Part shown: positions 1 to 9,546 of the stretch, one piece after another
How the letters are laid out: the number at the start of each line of letters is the position of its first letter
How positions within the stretch are numbered: the first letter of the stretch is position 1
NCBI GenBank assembly: GCA_003135415.1
Contig: PLBP01000005.1
Span: 29,313-93,312, forward strand
DNA: 64,000 nucleotides
Direction of reading: 5' to 3'
From: Hyphomicrobiales bacterium
GTDB lineage: Bacteria > Pseudomonadota > Alphaproteobacteria > Rhizobiales > Xanthobacteraceae
The notes under the pieces: generated by a model
The model's database searches: none
What the model was told of the DNA's origin: nothing
The model's input: only the letters and a program-made list of their open reading frames with translations
Made by a program: the position numbers and the translations under genes

Positions 1-94
1 GTGCGCGCCTTCGGTGGGCGTACGGCGCGGCCTTGTGTTTCGTGGATTTAAAGCGCCCGGTATGCCGAAATGGGCGTAGCCGAGGTGTTGGTCT

Positions 95-250
95 ATGGCG
101 GAAAAGATCATTCAAGCACCTAATTGCCGAAAATGCGCGGCTGAGATGGCCGAAAAGTCCAGCCTGCAGATACCCGGCACCACGGTCCATCGCGTGACTT
201 TCGCTTGCGACAACTGCGGCATTGAAGCAATTATGACGACCAGACTATAG
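95..250 (+). CDS. small CxxC...CxxC zinc-ribbon-like protein (51 aa)
   Basis: This short ORF is too small for the supplied track. It runs from an ATG to a TAG with no interruption. The predicted 51-residue protein carries two CxxC knuckles, CRKC near residue 11 and CDNC near residue 39, separated by about 25 residues, which is the spacing of a small zinc ribbon. A purine-rich GAGGTG lies about 10 bases upstream of the ATG. No catalytic domain is visible, so any role in nucleic-acid or protein binding is only inferred from the fold type. It is codirectional with the membrane protein that follows about 55 bp later. The pairing of the cysteines supports a real gene, but length alone could mislead. 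Confidence 0.55.
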   Translation: MAEKIIQAPNCRKCAAEMAEKSSLQIPGTTVHRVTFACDNCGIEAIMTTRL

Positions 251-306
251 CGGCCGGGATTCTTCCAGTAGCATTATCGCCCTAACACCCGCGAAAAGGC
301 ACGCGC

Positions 307-1743
307 GTGAGGATACTCGCAAACTCCATGATATCGCGCGGCGCCCTCCTTCACTTTCATCGCCATCTTTTCCTCGCGGCAGCCCTCGCGGCGATCCTCA
401 ATTTCATCGCCTTCTATCCGGGCATCCTGCACCACGACGCCTGGGCCTATTTCGCCGCCGCACGCAGCGGCGACTTTACCAACTGGCAGCCGCCGCTCCT
501 CGGCAAGATGTGGATTCCGCTGCAGGCGATCTGGAACGGGCCGCAGCCGATGCTCGTCTTGTTCATGGCCGGCTATTGGTCCGGCTTCGTTTTGATCGCC
601 CGCGCTTATGAAGCGGAAGGCGGCAAGCTCGCCGCCTGCACCTTCGCCGCCGGGCTTTTCCCGCTCGCGCTCAACTTCAACGGCCAGTTGGTGAAAGACG
701 TGAGCATGGCGGTGTGCCTGTTGCTCGCGGCCGGCTGTGCTGCGGCGCTTGTGCGCGGCGCGATCAAGTGGCGCGCGGCGACCGTCGGCGCGATGTGGCT
801 GTTCCTCATCATGGGCGCGTTCATGCGCGCGAACGCGCTGTTCGCGCTGCCGCCGCTTCTCGATCTTGCTGGCATCGCCACGAGCCCCTATTGGGCGAAA
901 ACCGGGTGGATCAAACGGGCGATCGCCGTGTGCCTGATCTCGCTCGCCTTCGCGCCCGGACACATTCTCGCCGACCGCAATATTTTTCGCGTGCGCGACC
1001 TTTTTCCGATGTCGCAACTGCAAATCTTCGACATTGGCGGCATCACCTATTTCTCCGGCATCGACCGTTTCCAGGGGTTTTTCGGGCCCGACTTCGCGGC
1101 GAAGAACCGCACCTGCTACAAGCCGAAAGCATGGGATGTTTACGGTTGGGGCGGCTGCGAGGAAGTCTACGAGAACTTGCAGCCGCAATTCGGCTGGCCG
1201 CTCACGAAGATGTGGCTCGCGGCGCTTGCGGCCGATCCGACCACCTACCTTGAGCATCGTGTCGCCCACATCAATCGCTTTCTCGAGTTCCTCTGCCACG
1301 ACTGCAAGGAGATGATCTACACCGGCGCGCAGTCCTCGAATCAGAACGAGTTCACCTTCGAGCCGACAGTCATCTATCGAGCGATCGACTGGACATCGGA
1401 GGCAATCAACGATTCTCCATTCGGCCGGCCCTATGTGTGGCTTTTGATTTGCCTTGCCTGGTCGCTCGTGGCATTCGCGATTCCCGATCCGGTGACGCGG
1501 CGCATCACGCTGACGATGACGGCATCCGGCGCGCTCTATGCGCTCGCCTTCGCGGTCGTCGGGATAGCGAGCGATTATCGCTACATCTATTGGACGATGC
1601 TGTGCGCGCTAATCGCGACGCCCGCGGTCGTCGCGCGCGTCATCATGCGGCGCGACGCGCCGGCGCGGCTCCGCTTCGGACCGCTCGCAGGAATTTTTAT
1701 TCTGATTGTGCTCCGCGAGATCGCGGTTCGCGCGATACCTTGA
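307..1743 (+). CDS. polytopic membrane protein, GT-C glycosyltransferase-like
   Basis: The 478-residue product has roughly ten hydrophobic stretches spread over its length and one large polar segment in the middle (about residues 235-350). After the first membrane helix comes HHDAWAYF (around residue 42), followed by NWQPPL. An acidic residue in the first extracytoplasmic loop followed by an aromatic and a (H/Q)PPL element is the arrangement seen in GT-C enzymes that use lipid-linked sugars. This is the basis for the call; no specific family is claimed. The ORF starts at a GTG; an in-frame ATG seven codons later (328) is an alternative. It faces holC convergently with only 16 bp between the stops. 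The donor, acceptor and product are unknown. Confidence 0.6.
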   Translation: MRILANSMISRGALLHFHRHLFLAAALAAILNFIAFYPGILHHDAWAYFAAARSGDFTNWQPPLLGKMWIPLQAIWNGPQPMLVLFMAGYWSGFVLIARAYEAEGGKLAACTFAAGLFPLALNFNGQLVKDVSMAVCLLLAAGCAAALVRGAIKWRAATVGAMWLFLIMGAFMRANALFALPPLLDLAGIATSPYWAKTGWIKRAIAVCLISLAFAPGHILADRNIFRVRDLFPMSQLQIFDIGGITYFSGIDRFQGFFGPDFAAKNRTCYKPKAWDVYGWGGCEEVYENLQPQFGWPLTKMWLAALAADPTTYLEHRVAHINRFLEFLCHDCKEMIYTGAQSSNQNEFTFEPTVIYRAIDWTSEAINDSPFGRPYVWLLICLAWSLVAFAIPDPVTRRITLTMTASGALYALAFAVVGIASDYRYIYWTMLCALIATPAVVARVIMRRDAPARLRFGPLAGIFILIVLREIAVRAIP

Positions 1744-1759
1744 TAAGTATCTGTACGGG

Positions 1760-2209
1760 CTACGCTTTCTTCTGCCAGCGGCCGTCCTTGTCCTGCTGCC
1801 AATAGATCACCTCGAAGCCTTCGCCCTGCGTCTCTTTCCACAGGTCGCGCGCGGTATCGACCGCGTCGGGATCGTTGCCGTCGAACAAAATGATCGCGCG
1901 CTGGTAGGCCGAAAGATCCGCGGCGGTGGCGCCGTCGATCAAAAAACGCACCTCGGAGCGATTCGGATTTTCCGGCTTCGTGGTCAACATCACGGGATGC
2001 TCGGCGGCCTCCTCGTCGCGATCGGTGCCGTGGGCAAGGAAGCTGTCGTCGCGATAGGTCCACAGCAGCGAGTCGAGCGCGTCGACGCGCTCGCCGGAGG
2101 CCGTCTGCACCACGCAGCGCCAGCCGCGCTCGAGACATTTTTCAATCAAAAGCGGCAGCGCGCGTTCGAGCGGTTGCGACTGCAAATGATAAAAATGGAT
2201 CTCGGTCAT
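1760..2209 (-). CDS. holC: DNA polymerase III subunit chi
   Basis: The 149-residue product has the length and pattern of the HolC family: an N-terminal TEIHFYHL strand, a helix, then ERGWRCVVQT, LLWTYRDDSFLAHG and a C-terminal EVIYWQQD segment. In known systems chi joins psi in the clamp-loader complex and contacts single-strand DNA-binding protein at the replication fork. In alphaproteobacteria holC commonly lies directly after pepA. Here it is on the same strand as pepA but separated from it by a foreign-looking gene whose stop codon is only 8 bp upstream of the holC start. Confidence 0.9.
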   Translation of the reverse strand: MTEIHFYHLQSQPLERALPLLIEKCLERGWRCVVQTASGERVDALDSLLWTYRDDSFLAHGTDRDEEAAEHPVMLTTKPENPNRSEVRFLIDGATAADLSAYQRAIILFDGNDPDAVDTARDLWKETQGEGFEVIYWQQDKDGRWQKKA

Positions 2210-2217
2210 TTTAGTTA

Positions 2218-2904
2218 TTACTCTATCAATTGCTGAATGCGCTTAGGAACGCTAACGCTCGTAAGCGCTTTCATTGCTTCTTTGCTGAGCCGTCTCAATT
2301 CAAATCTAACCCGTTTTTTCTCGATCGCGGTACGAATGCTATCTTGAATTTTTGATAGTCGGCTTTGACCTGTTTTGAATTCAACAAAAGTTATGTCGGT
2401 AACTGCGCCTTGAAAATAACCGTCAAAAACAACGAAGTCGACTGGATCGAAAACAGGACGAACATCGTATGGATGATGCCCAAACCCTGGAAACATCGGA
2501 GCAATTTTTTCTAACGTTTTGCCTAATTGGCCAACGCGCGCTCTAGCAATGGCATCTTTTCGAATCTGGCGTACCGTTTTTAGTAACTGCCGCTCAACTG
2601 CAGTAGAGACTTTGTCTTTCCATCTATCGTCCAGAGTCCCCAACTCGTTATCATGTTCAAGCTGGGTATCCTCGATATCCTCTTCAAGTTGCTCCAATTT
2701 CTCTTTCAATCGATCTCGTTCACTTTTCATTCGAGTTAAAAGGTCCTTTGGGGGCTCCTTTCCATAAGTCAATTTGACTTCCGAAAGGCGAAACGGCTCC
2801 TGACAATGAGGGCACCGACCGAAAAGACGAGTTTCCTCTTTATAAAAATTAAGAAGTGATCCGATGTTGCCATTTATTTCAATTCTCGCCATTTGCTCCC
2901 CCAT
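2218..2904 (-). CDS. predicted endonuclease related to archaeal Holliday junction resolvases (PF10107-like)
   Basis: The 228-residue protein begins with a region containing CPHC (residue 31), then a charged coiled coil at about residues 55-90, and ends with a domain holding DFVVFDGY (about 156-163) and ITFVEFKTG (about 171-179). An aspartate in a strand followed by ExK in the next strand is the PD-(D/E)xK nuclease arrangement, and this spacing resembles the family described as endonucleases related to archaeal Holliday junction resolvases. The gene is visibly richer in A and T than both neighbours, with codons such as AAA, TTT and ATT that they rarely use. It sits exactly between pepA and holC. 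Transfer into this locus is likely. No partner methylase or helicase is adjacent, so its biological role is open. Confidence 0.65.
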   Translation of the reverse strand: MGEQMARIEINGNIGSLLNFYKEETRLFGRCPHCQEPFRLSEVKLTYGKEPPKDLLTRMKSERDRLKEKLEQLEEDIEDTQLEHDNELGTLDDRWKDKVSTAVERQLLKTVRQIRKDAIARARVGQLGKTLEKIAPMFPGFGHHPYDVRPVFDPVDFVVFDGYFQGAVTDITFVEFKTGQSRLSKIQDSIRTAIEKKRVRFELRRLSKEAMKALTSVSVPKRIQQLIE

Positions 2905-2925
2905 ATTCTGTCCTGAAAAGAATGA

Positions 2926-4425
2926 TTAGTTCTCGTAGCGATCGCGCACGAGCCGGTCGAGGAGCCGCACGCCCCAGCCCGGCCCCCAGCTTGTGTTGAT
3001 GTCGGAGGCCGACGCGCCCATGCCGGTGCCGGCAATATCTAGATGCGCCCACGGCGTCTTGTCGACGAAGCGCTGCAGAAATTGCGCGGCGGTGATCGAG
3101 CCGGCGTGGCGGCCGCCGGTGTTTTTCATGTCGGCGAATTTGGAATCGATCATCTTGTCGTATTCGGGACCGAGCGGCAGCTGCCACACGCGCTCGCCGG
3201 TCTCGATGCCTGCTTCGATCAGGTGCTTGGCGAGCTTGTCGTCGTTCGAAAACAGGCCGCTATATTCCTGGCCAAGCGCAATCAGGATCGCGCCGGTCAG
3301 CGTCGCGAGATCGATCATGAATTTCGGCTTGAAGCGCTCCTTGGTGTACCAAAGCGCATCGGCAAGCACCAAGCGGCCTTCGGCGTCGGTGTTGATGATC
3401 TCGATGGTCTGGCCCGACATCGACTTCACGATGTCGCCGGGCCGTTGTGCTGCGCCATCGGGCATGTTCTCGACCAGGCCGATGACGCCGACAACGTTGG
3501 CGCGCGCCTTGCGCGCGGCCAGCGCGTGCATCAAGCCGACGACGCAGGCGGCGCCCGCCATGTCGCCTTTCATGTCTTCCATGCCGCCTGCGGGCTTGAT
3601 CGAAATACCGCCGGTGTCGAAGCACACGCCCTTGCCGACGATCGCGACGGGCTTGTCGCCTCGCTTGCCGCCGTCCCAACGCATGACGACGAGCCGCGGC
3701 TCGTGGACGGAGCCCTGGCCGACGCCGAGCAGAGCGCCCATGCCGAGTTTTTTCATTCGGCTCACGTCGAGAATGTCCACCGCGACGCCAAGCTTCTTCA
3801 GGGTGCTCGCGCGGCGCGCAAACTCGACCGGAAAGAGCACGTTCGGCGGCTCGTTGACGAGGTCGCGCGCGATCTCCACGCCACGGGCGAGCGCCTCGCG
3901 CGCGTTCCATTTCTTGCGCGCCGCCGCCGGTTCGGCGAATGCAATGGTGACATTCGCCGGCGCCGGTTCGCTCTTGTCCTCGCTATCTTTCTTTTTTGTT
4001 TTGTAGCGATCGAAGCGATAGGCACGGAGCCGCATACCGAAGGCGAAATCAGCGGCCGCTTCCGCGCTCGCCGCGCCTTCTGGAAATTCGAACAACACAG
4101 TGACGTTTTTGGCGGCGGCGATCTTGCCCATGATCCCGCCGCCCAACTTCGCCCAGTCTCCGTGCCCGATCTCCTTCAACTCGCCGAGACCGAGCACGAT
4201 CAGCCGGTCGGCTTTGAGGCCGGCAGGAGCGACCAGATCGAGAGCTTTGCCCTTCCCGCCCTTGAACCCCTCGGTGCGCGCGGCGCGGGAAACGAGGTCC
4301 TTGGCGGGCTCGAGAACCCTTCGCGTGAGTCGGCCGGAGTGCAAATTTTCGTCCGCGAGGATCACAAACGTCCCGTCGGAGAGCGGTTTCGGCTCGGAAA
4401 AGGAGATTTTGGGAGTTCCAGACAT
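2926..4425 (-). CDS. pepA: leucyl aminopeptidase
   Basis: This is an M17 family aminopeptidase that removes N-terminal residues from peptides in the cytosol using two metal ions. The 499-residue product shows the metal-binding [10 protein letters not shown] segment and the family signature [10 protein letters not shown], along with [11 protein letters not shown] and the C-terminal [15 protein letters not shown] region. The ORF track extends ten codons upstream, but the ATG at 4425 is preferred because AGGGAA lies a few bases before it and the family starts near this point. It is divergent from lptF. In E. coli PepA is also a DNA-binding transcription and recombination factor; nothing in the sequence shows whether that applies here. 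Confidence 0.93.
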   Translation of the reverse strand: MSGTPKISFSEPKPLSDGTFVILADENLHSGRLTRRVLEPAKDLVSRAARTEGFKGGKGKALDLVAPAGLKADRLIVLGLGELKEIGHGDWAKLGGGIMGKIAAAKNVTVLFEFPEGAASAEAAADFAFGMRLRAYRFDRYKTKKKDSEDKSEPAPANVTIAFAEPAAARKKWNAREALARGVEIARDLVNEPPNVLFPVEFARRASTLKKLGVAVDILDVSRMKKLGMGALLGVGQGSVHEPRLVVMRWDGGKRGDKPVAIVGKGVCFDTGGISIKPAGGMEDMKGDMAGAACVVGLMHALAARKARANVVGVIGLVENMPDGAAQRPGDIVKSMSGQTIEIINTDAEGRLVLADALWYTKERFKPKFMIDLATLTGAILIALGQEYSGLFSNDDKLAKHLIEAGIETGERVWQLPLGPEYDKMIDSKFADMKNTGGRHAGSITAAQFLQRFVDKTPWAHLDIAGTGMGASASDINTSWGPGWGVRLLDRLVRDRYEN

Positions 4426-4582
4426 GATTTTCCCTGTCGATTCAAGGCGTCGCAAAGACTGTTAACCGATCGGGCCAAAAGGAGCGAGACGCACCCTAAA
4501 GCCGTAATATCGCCAAATCTTCCAAGTCTTTAGATGGTGGGGACGTGGGTTAGCTGCTCGCTTAACGCGAAGTGGCGCGGGG

Positions 4583-5797
4583 ATGCAATCGATGGGGCGG
4601 CTCGACCGATACATCGTGATGACGGCGGGCGGGGCGTTCCTCGCCGCGCTTTCGACTCTCACCGGCATGGTCTGGCTCACCCAGATCCTGCGCCGCTTCG
4701 ATCTCGTGACGAGCCAAGGCCAAACTATTTTGATGTTCTTCACGGTGACGGGGTTGGCACTTCCTACGCTCATTCAGCTCACCGCGCCGATGGCGCTCTT
4801 CCTCGCTATTACCTACACGCTCAACAAGCTCAATGGCGACTCCGAATTGATCGTGATGGGCGCCGCGGGATTCAGCCAGTGGCAGCTTTTCCGGCCGCTC
4901 TTTTTGTTCGCGCTCGTGGTGACCTCGGCTACCGCCTTCCTCAGCATCGAGGGCGGCCCGCTCAGCGTCCGGATGCTGCGCGAACAGCTCGCGGTGGTGA
5001 ACGCCGACATCATCAGCAATGTCGCACAGCCCGGCCGGTTCGCCGCGCTCGACCGCGGGCTGACGTTCCACATCCGCGAACGCGCACCGGGCGGCGCACT
5101 GCGCGGCATCTTCGTGCACGATTCGCGCGACCCCAAGGGGGTCACGACCTACATCGCCGATCGCGGCCAGATCGTTTCCTCGGACGCCGGAATCTTTCTC
5201 GTCCTCGAGGACGGTACCATGCATCGCTCGGCGGAGAGATCGGACAGCGCCTCGATGGTCGAATTCAAGAACTATGCGTTCGACATGTCGCAGCTCAACG
5301 CCGGCGAGAAATCGGCCCAAGCGAGCGCCGCCGACATGCCGTTCTACGACTTGCTGTGGCCGTCGAAGGACGACCCCAATCCCAAGGTCGAGGACAGCCG
5401 CAATTCCAAGATCGAGAACAGCAGCAATCTCAAGGCCGAAGAGAGCCGCATCCGAGTCGAGCTGCACAAGCGGCTTTCGTCTGCGCTCTATCCCATCGCC
5501 GCCTTCATCATCCCGTTCGCGTTTATCGGCTCGCCGCAAACCACGCGGCAAAGCCGCAACGCCGCGATCTCGGGTGCGGCCCTCATCTTCATGGCGATCG
5601 AGATCGCGGGCTTCGGTACGTGGGGATTCGTCCAGCGCAACGAATACGCTTGGTTCCTGCCCTATCTCATGCCGCTGGCCGCGATCGTGCCAGGACTCAT
5701 GGTCGTCGCCGGGTTCATCGAACTGCGAATGCCCACCTTCGTGCAACAGCTGACGAGCGCGCTGATGGCACGGATCGCGCGTCTGCAATCGGCGTAA
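4583..5797 (+). CDS. lptF: LPS export ABC transporter permease LptF
   Basis: LptF and LptG form the transmembrane core of the LptB2FG transporter that extracts lipopolysaccharide from the inner membrane and passes it to LptC/LptA. The 404-residue product begins with RLDRYIVMTAGGAF, has three helices, a periplasmic beta-jellyroll region (about residues 120-270) and three further helices after ELHKRLSSALYP. The coupling-type segment before helix 4 is preserved. A short tandem repeat occupies the linker between the jellyroll and helix 4. The next gene starts 7 bp after the stop, so lptF, lptG and lptD form an operon. An ATG three codons later is an equally plausible start. Confidence 0.93.
   Translation: MQSMGRLDRYIVMTAGGAFLAALSTLTGMVWLTQILRRFDLVTSQGQTILMFFTVTGLALPTLIQLTAPMALFLAITYTLNKLNGDSELIVMGAAGFSQWQLFRPLFLFALVVTSATAFLSIEGGPLSVRMLREQLAVVNADIISNVAQPGRFAALDRGLTFHIRERAPGGALRGIFVHDSRDPKGVTTYIADRGQIVSSDAGIFLVLEDGTMHRSAERSDSASMVEFKNYAFDMSQLNAGEKSAQASAADMPFYDLLWPSKDDPNPKVEDSRNSKIENSSNLKAEESRIRVELHKRLSSALYPIAAFIIPFAFIGSPQTTRQSRNAAISGAALIFMAIEIAGFGTWGFVQRNEYAWFLPYLMPLAAIVPGLMVVAGFIELRMPTFVQQLTSALMARIARLQSA
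5378..5449 (+). repeat. three 24-bp tandem repeats inside lptF (N-x-K-x-E-x-S-x octapeptide)
   Basis: Three consecutive in-frame 24-bp units encode NPKVEDSR, NSKIENSS and NLKAEESR. The units share the pattern N-x-K-x-E-x-S and have diverged by point changes. They lie in the polar linker between the periplasmic domain and the fourth helix of LptF. Confidence 0.8.
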
Positions 5798-5804
5798 GGA
5801 ATTT

Positions 5805-6902
5805 GTGATGGTCGCGTTTGGTAGGCTCGGGCGTTATTTCGGCCGCCGTTTTATCGGCGCGGTGATGCTTGTGTTCATCAACTGCGCGCTGTTGATCGGC
5901 ATCGTCGATTTCTTCGAGTTCAGCCGGCGGCTCGGCGAACGCGGAGACATCTCGGTCGCCGATATCGGCTATCTCGTCCTTTTGCGTTTGCCCGCTTACA
6001 GCGAACAGATGTTTCCTTTCGCCGTCTTGCTCGGGGCCATGGCGAGCTTTCTCACGCTCTCACGCCGGCTCGAACTCGTGATCGCGCGCACGGTGGGGGC
6101 TTCGGTCTGGCAATTCACGCTTTCCACGCTCGCGCTCGCGGTCCTGCTCGGCGCCTTCCTGACCGCCGTTTACAATCCTATTTCCGCCGCCCTGAAAGAG
6201 CGCGCGAACAAGATCGAAGCGTCGCTGTTCAATGCGAATCGTAGTCTCTTTCAGCAGAGCACCGACGGAATCTGGGTGCGGCAGCAGAGCGTCGACGGCC
6301 AAGCGATCCTGCAAGCACAGGCGAGCTCGGACAAGGGCCGCACACTCACGGGTATTCGTATTTTCTCGTTCGACCGGCACGACAAGTTCGTCGAACGCAT
6401 CGAGGCGCAGTCGGCCGCGCTCGAGAGTGGCGTTTGGCGGTTGAACAAAGCGCGTGTCTTCCCCGCCGGCGTCGAGCCGCAGGATTACGATTCCTATCTT
6501 GTCAGCACGAATCTGACGCCCGAGCAGGTGCAAGGCAGCCTCGCCAGTCCCGACTCCCTTTCGTTCTGGGATCTGCCTGCCGCGATCAGCGCATCCGAGC
6601 GCGCCGGCATCAAAGCCGAGCGTTACAAGCTGCAATACCAGACCTTGCTCGCCCGGCCGCTATTGTTCGCGACGATGGTGCTGATCGCCGCTTCCGTGAG
6701 CCTCAGGATCTTCCGGCTCGGCGGCGTGGGAAAAATGATTCTGAGCGGCGTGCTCGCGGGCTTTCTCTTGTACGTGGCACAAAAGCTCACGGGCGAGCTC
6801 GGCGAAAACGGTATTTTGAATCCCGTGGTGGCCGGGTGGCTGCCTGTCGTTATCGGCGGATCGATGGGCTGCTGGATATTGTTGCAGCAAGAGGACGGTT
6901 GA
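5805..6902 (+). CDS. lptG: LPS export ABC transporter permease LptG
   Basis: This is the second permease of the LptB2FG complex. The 365-residue product has the same architecture as LptF: GRYFGRRFIGAVML leading into helix 1, helices 2 and 3 around residues 55-115, a periplasmic domain at about 130-265, and three C-terminal helices. The YKLQYQTLLARPL segment before helix 4 matches the conserved region that contacts LptB. The stop codon overlaps the lptD start by one base (TGATG), indicating translational coupling. The lptB ATPase is not in this window and must be elsewhere. Confidence 0.93.
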   Translation: MMVAFGRLGRYFGRRFIGAVMLVFINCALLIGIVDFFEFSRRLGERGDISVADIGYLVLLRLPAYSEQMFPFAVLLGAMASFLTLSRRLELVIARTVGASVWQFTLSTLALAVLLGAFLTAVYNPISAALKERANKIEASLFNANRSLFQQSTDGIWVRQQSVDGQAILQAQASSDKGRTLTGIRIFSFDRHDKFVERIEAQSAALESGVWRLNKARVFPAGVEPQDYDSYLVSTNLTPEQVQGSLASPDSLSFWDLPAAISASERAGIKAERYKLQYQTLLARPLLFATMVLIAASVSLRIFRLGGVGKMILSGVLAGFLLYVAQKLTGELGENGILNPVVAGWLPVVIGGSMGCWILLQQEDG

Positions 6903-9457
6903 TGGTTCGGCGTAGTTCCGTCCTATTCCGGTGGCGAGCGTTCGCGCGCAGTCTCGCGCGCGCGTTTTTGCTTGCGCCGCTCGTGCTATTCGCGACTCCC
7001 GCGAACGCGCAATCGGATCAGACCCAACCTCAGCCTCAGGTCCAGACTGCGACCCCGCCACAGGCGCAACCCCAGCCTCAGCCGGCCAAGAAAAAACCGA
7101 CCCTCCTGCAAGGGATGCGAGAGAAGAAATCGGATCCCAACGCGACCATGCTCGTGAACGCGGACGAACTCGTTCACAATTATCACGACAATATCGTTTC
7201 CGCCGTCGGCCACGTGCAGATCTATTACGATGGCGCGGTGCTGGAAGCTGACCGCGTGACCTACGACCGCAACACCAATCGAGTGCATGCGCAGGGCAAA
7301 GTCCGCTACAAGACGAAAGACGGCAAGATCCTGTACGGCGAAGTGCTCGAGATGGACAGGAATTTCCAAATGGGCTTCGCCGACTCGCTTCTGTTAGAGA
7401 CGCCGGAAAAGACGCACTTCGCCGCGGCGCGTGTCGACCGCACTGAGGGCAACATCTCCGTGTTCCGAAGCGGCGTCTACACCGCGTGCCAAGCCTGCGA
7501 GGACGACCCGAGTAAGCCGCCGCTATGGCGGGTAAAGGCGCAGCGCATCATTCACAACGAAAACGAGCAGATCATCTATTACGAAAACGCGATTTTCGAG
7601 CTACTCGGCCAGCCGGTCCTCAGCGTACCCCTCTTTTCGACTCCCGATCCAAGCGTGAAACGGCGATCGGGATACCTGGTGCCGCACTTCTTCTCGACAA
7701 GCAACCTGGGGGTCGGCGTGGAATTTCCCTATTTCTGGGACATCGCGCCGGACAAGGACCTGACCTTCGCCGCCGTTCCGCTTACCCGTCAGGGCGGACT
7801 TCTGAAGGCCGAGTATCGGCAGCGGCTGGAGACCGGCGCATTCACGATTAACGCCTCGGGCATCATTCAGCAGGACCCGGGCGCCTTCTTTAACGGCATT
7901 GGCGTGAGTCCGGGAGACATAAAGGCTCGCGGCGCGATCGAAACCGCGGGCCAATTCAACATCAACAAGCAATGGGTATGGGGCTGGGACGCAGCACTCG
8001 TCAGCGATCGCGCCTATCTCAATGACTACAACACGCTCACGCTGAATCGCCAGAACGAAAAAGCTTCGCAGCTTTTCCTCGTTGGCCAAGGCGACCGCAG
8101 CTATTTCGACATGCGCGTTTTGAGCTTCCTCGGCATGTCACTGGTCGACCGCAATAACGAGCAGCCGATCATCCATCCGGTGGTGGATTATTCCTACATT
8201 TACGGCCAGCAGGTCTTGGGCGGCCAACTCGGATTCAACGTGAACTTCGCGAGCGTTTCGCGACAGGAAGCGCAGTTCAACGCGATCAATGCCAACGCCA
8301 TTAACAACCAGAACCTCGCTCTAGGCCCAATTGGGGCTAATTTGTGCGACAGCCGAAACATTGTCCTGGGCACCTCTCCGGCGAACTGCATCATGCGCGG
8401 CGCGCCAGGCGAATACACGCGCGCGTCCTACCAATTGGACTGGAAAAAAACGATCACCAACAGTCTCGGCCAGATATTCACTCCATTCGTGCGGCTGCGC
8501 GCCGACGCCGCCTACAGCAACATCAACAACGACAACGGGGTCACTTCGCCGTTCATCAATACCGGCGGCGAGACGCTCGTTCGCACCATGCCCGCGATCG
8601 GATTCGAAACGCGTTGGCCGTTCATGTCCGTGCACGAATGGGGCACGCAAGTTCTGGAGCCGATCGCGCAGCTGATCATCCGGCCGAACGAAACGCAGAT
8701 CGGGAAATTCCCCAACGAAGACGCCCAGAGTCTCGTCTTCAGCGACGCCAATCTGTTCTCGATCGACAAATACTCCGGCTTCGACCGCGTCGAAGGCGGC
8801 TCACGCGTCAATGCCGGTATTCAGTATTCGATGAACATCAACCGCTTCGGCACCATCAATGCGCTGTTCGGACAGTCCTACAACATCATGGGCAAGAACT
8901 CGTTCGCCATCACCGATGCGACCAATGTCGGCTTGGATTCCGGGTTAGAGAACAACGTCTCCGATTATGTCGGGCGCCTCTACTATCAGCCCACCAACAA
9001 CCTAACCTTCACGACACGCTATCTTTTCGATCACAACACTTTCTCAGTTAACCGCTTCGAAGCGGAGGCGACGGTCATCTGGGGCCGGCTCCAGCTATCG
9101 ACGATTTATGCGAGCTATCAGGCGCAGCCGGACATCGGATTCCTCATCCGCCGCGATGGCATTCTAGAGTCGCTCACATACAATTTAGCGAAGCACTGGA
9201 ACGTGACGAGCGTCATTCGCTACGATCTCGACCTCAAACACCTGGACCTTTATACGATCGGGTTAAGCTATATTGACGAATGCTTCGCACTCTCGGCCGC
9301 CTTTTCGCACGATTCCACGAACTTCCTCTTCTCGAAGCCAGACAACAGATTCATGGCGAAAATCACGCTGAAAACGTTCGGCAACCAGGATATGCCAACC
9401 GGCGTCACGACCGTCGGACCGACCGCCGGTACGAACGTGTTCACGACGCCAAACTGA
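6902..9457 (+). CDS. lptD: LPS-assembly outer membrane protein LptD
   Basis: LptD is the outer-membrane barrel that inserts LPS into the outer leaflet together with the lipoprotein LptE. The 851-residue product begins with a basic stretch and a hydrophobic signal peptide ending near ATPANAQ, followed by a proline/glutamine-rich spacer. An OstA-type beta-jellyroll follows (LVNADELVHNYHDNIVSAVG and nearby), then a long barrel region ending in aromatic-rich strands. Cysteine pairs occur at ACQACEDD and later at NLCDSRN and NCIMRG, consistent with the disulfides needed for LptD maturation in known cases. The ORF track starts this frame inside lptG; the true start is the ATG at 6902, which overlaps the lptG stop. 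Confidence 0.93.
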   Translation: MVRRSSVLFRWRAFARSLARAFLLAPLVLFATPANAQSDQTQPQPQVQTATPPQAQPQPQPAKKKPTLLQGMREKKSDPNATMLVNADELVHNYHDNIVSAVGHVQIYYDGAVLEADRVTYDRNTNRVHAQGKVRYKTKDGKILYGEVLEMDRNFQMGFADSLLLETPEKTHFAAARVDRTEGNISVFRSGVYTACQACEDDPSKPPLWRVKAQRIIHNENEQIIYYENAIFELLGQPVLSVPLFSTPDPSVKRRSGYLVPHFFSTSNLGVGVEFPYFWDIAPDKDLTFAAVPLTRQGGLLKAEYRQRLETGAFTINASGIIQQDPGAFFNGIGVSPGDIKARGAIETAGQFNINKQWVWGWDAALVSDRAYLNDYNTLTLNRQNEKASQLFLVGQGDRSYFDMRVLSFLGMSLVDRNNEQPIIHPVVDYSYIYGQQVLGGQLGFNVNFASVSRQEAQFNAINANAINNQNLALGPIGANLCDSRNIVLGTSPANCIMRGAPGEYTRASYQLDWKKTITNSLGQIFTPFVRLRADAAYSNINNDNGVTSPFINTGGETLVRTMPAIGFETRWPFMSVHEWGTQVLEPIAQLIIRPNETQIGKFPNEDAQSLVFSDANLFSIDKYSGFDRVEGGSRVNAGIQYSMNINRFGTINALFGQSYNIMGKNSFAITDATNVGLDSGLENNVSDYVGRLYYQPTNNLTFTTRYLFDHNTFSVNRFEAEATVIWGRLQLSTIYASYQAQPDIGFLIRRDGILESLTYNLAKHWNVTSVIRYDLDLKHLDLYTIGLSYIDECFALSAAFSHDSTNFLFSKPDNRFMAKITLKTFGNQDMPTGVTTVGPTAGTNVFTTPN

Positions 9458-9546
9458 GCAGCGTGTCCCATTGCGGCCACATGACTTATGCATGTCAGGG
9501 TACAAGACAGGGGATCGGAAACGCGGGCCAGCCCGATCAGCGATTC

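Noticed and set aside
1-51. Open frame from the window edge ending in TAA at 51
   Set aside because: Too short to tell whether it is the end of an upstream gene; no motif is present.
6434-9457. A 1007-residue version of LptD beginning inside lptG
   Set aside because: The first 156 residues are out-of-frame lptG sequence; the signal peptide and the stop/start overlap place the start at 6902.
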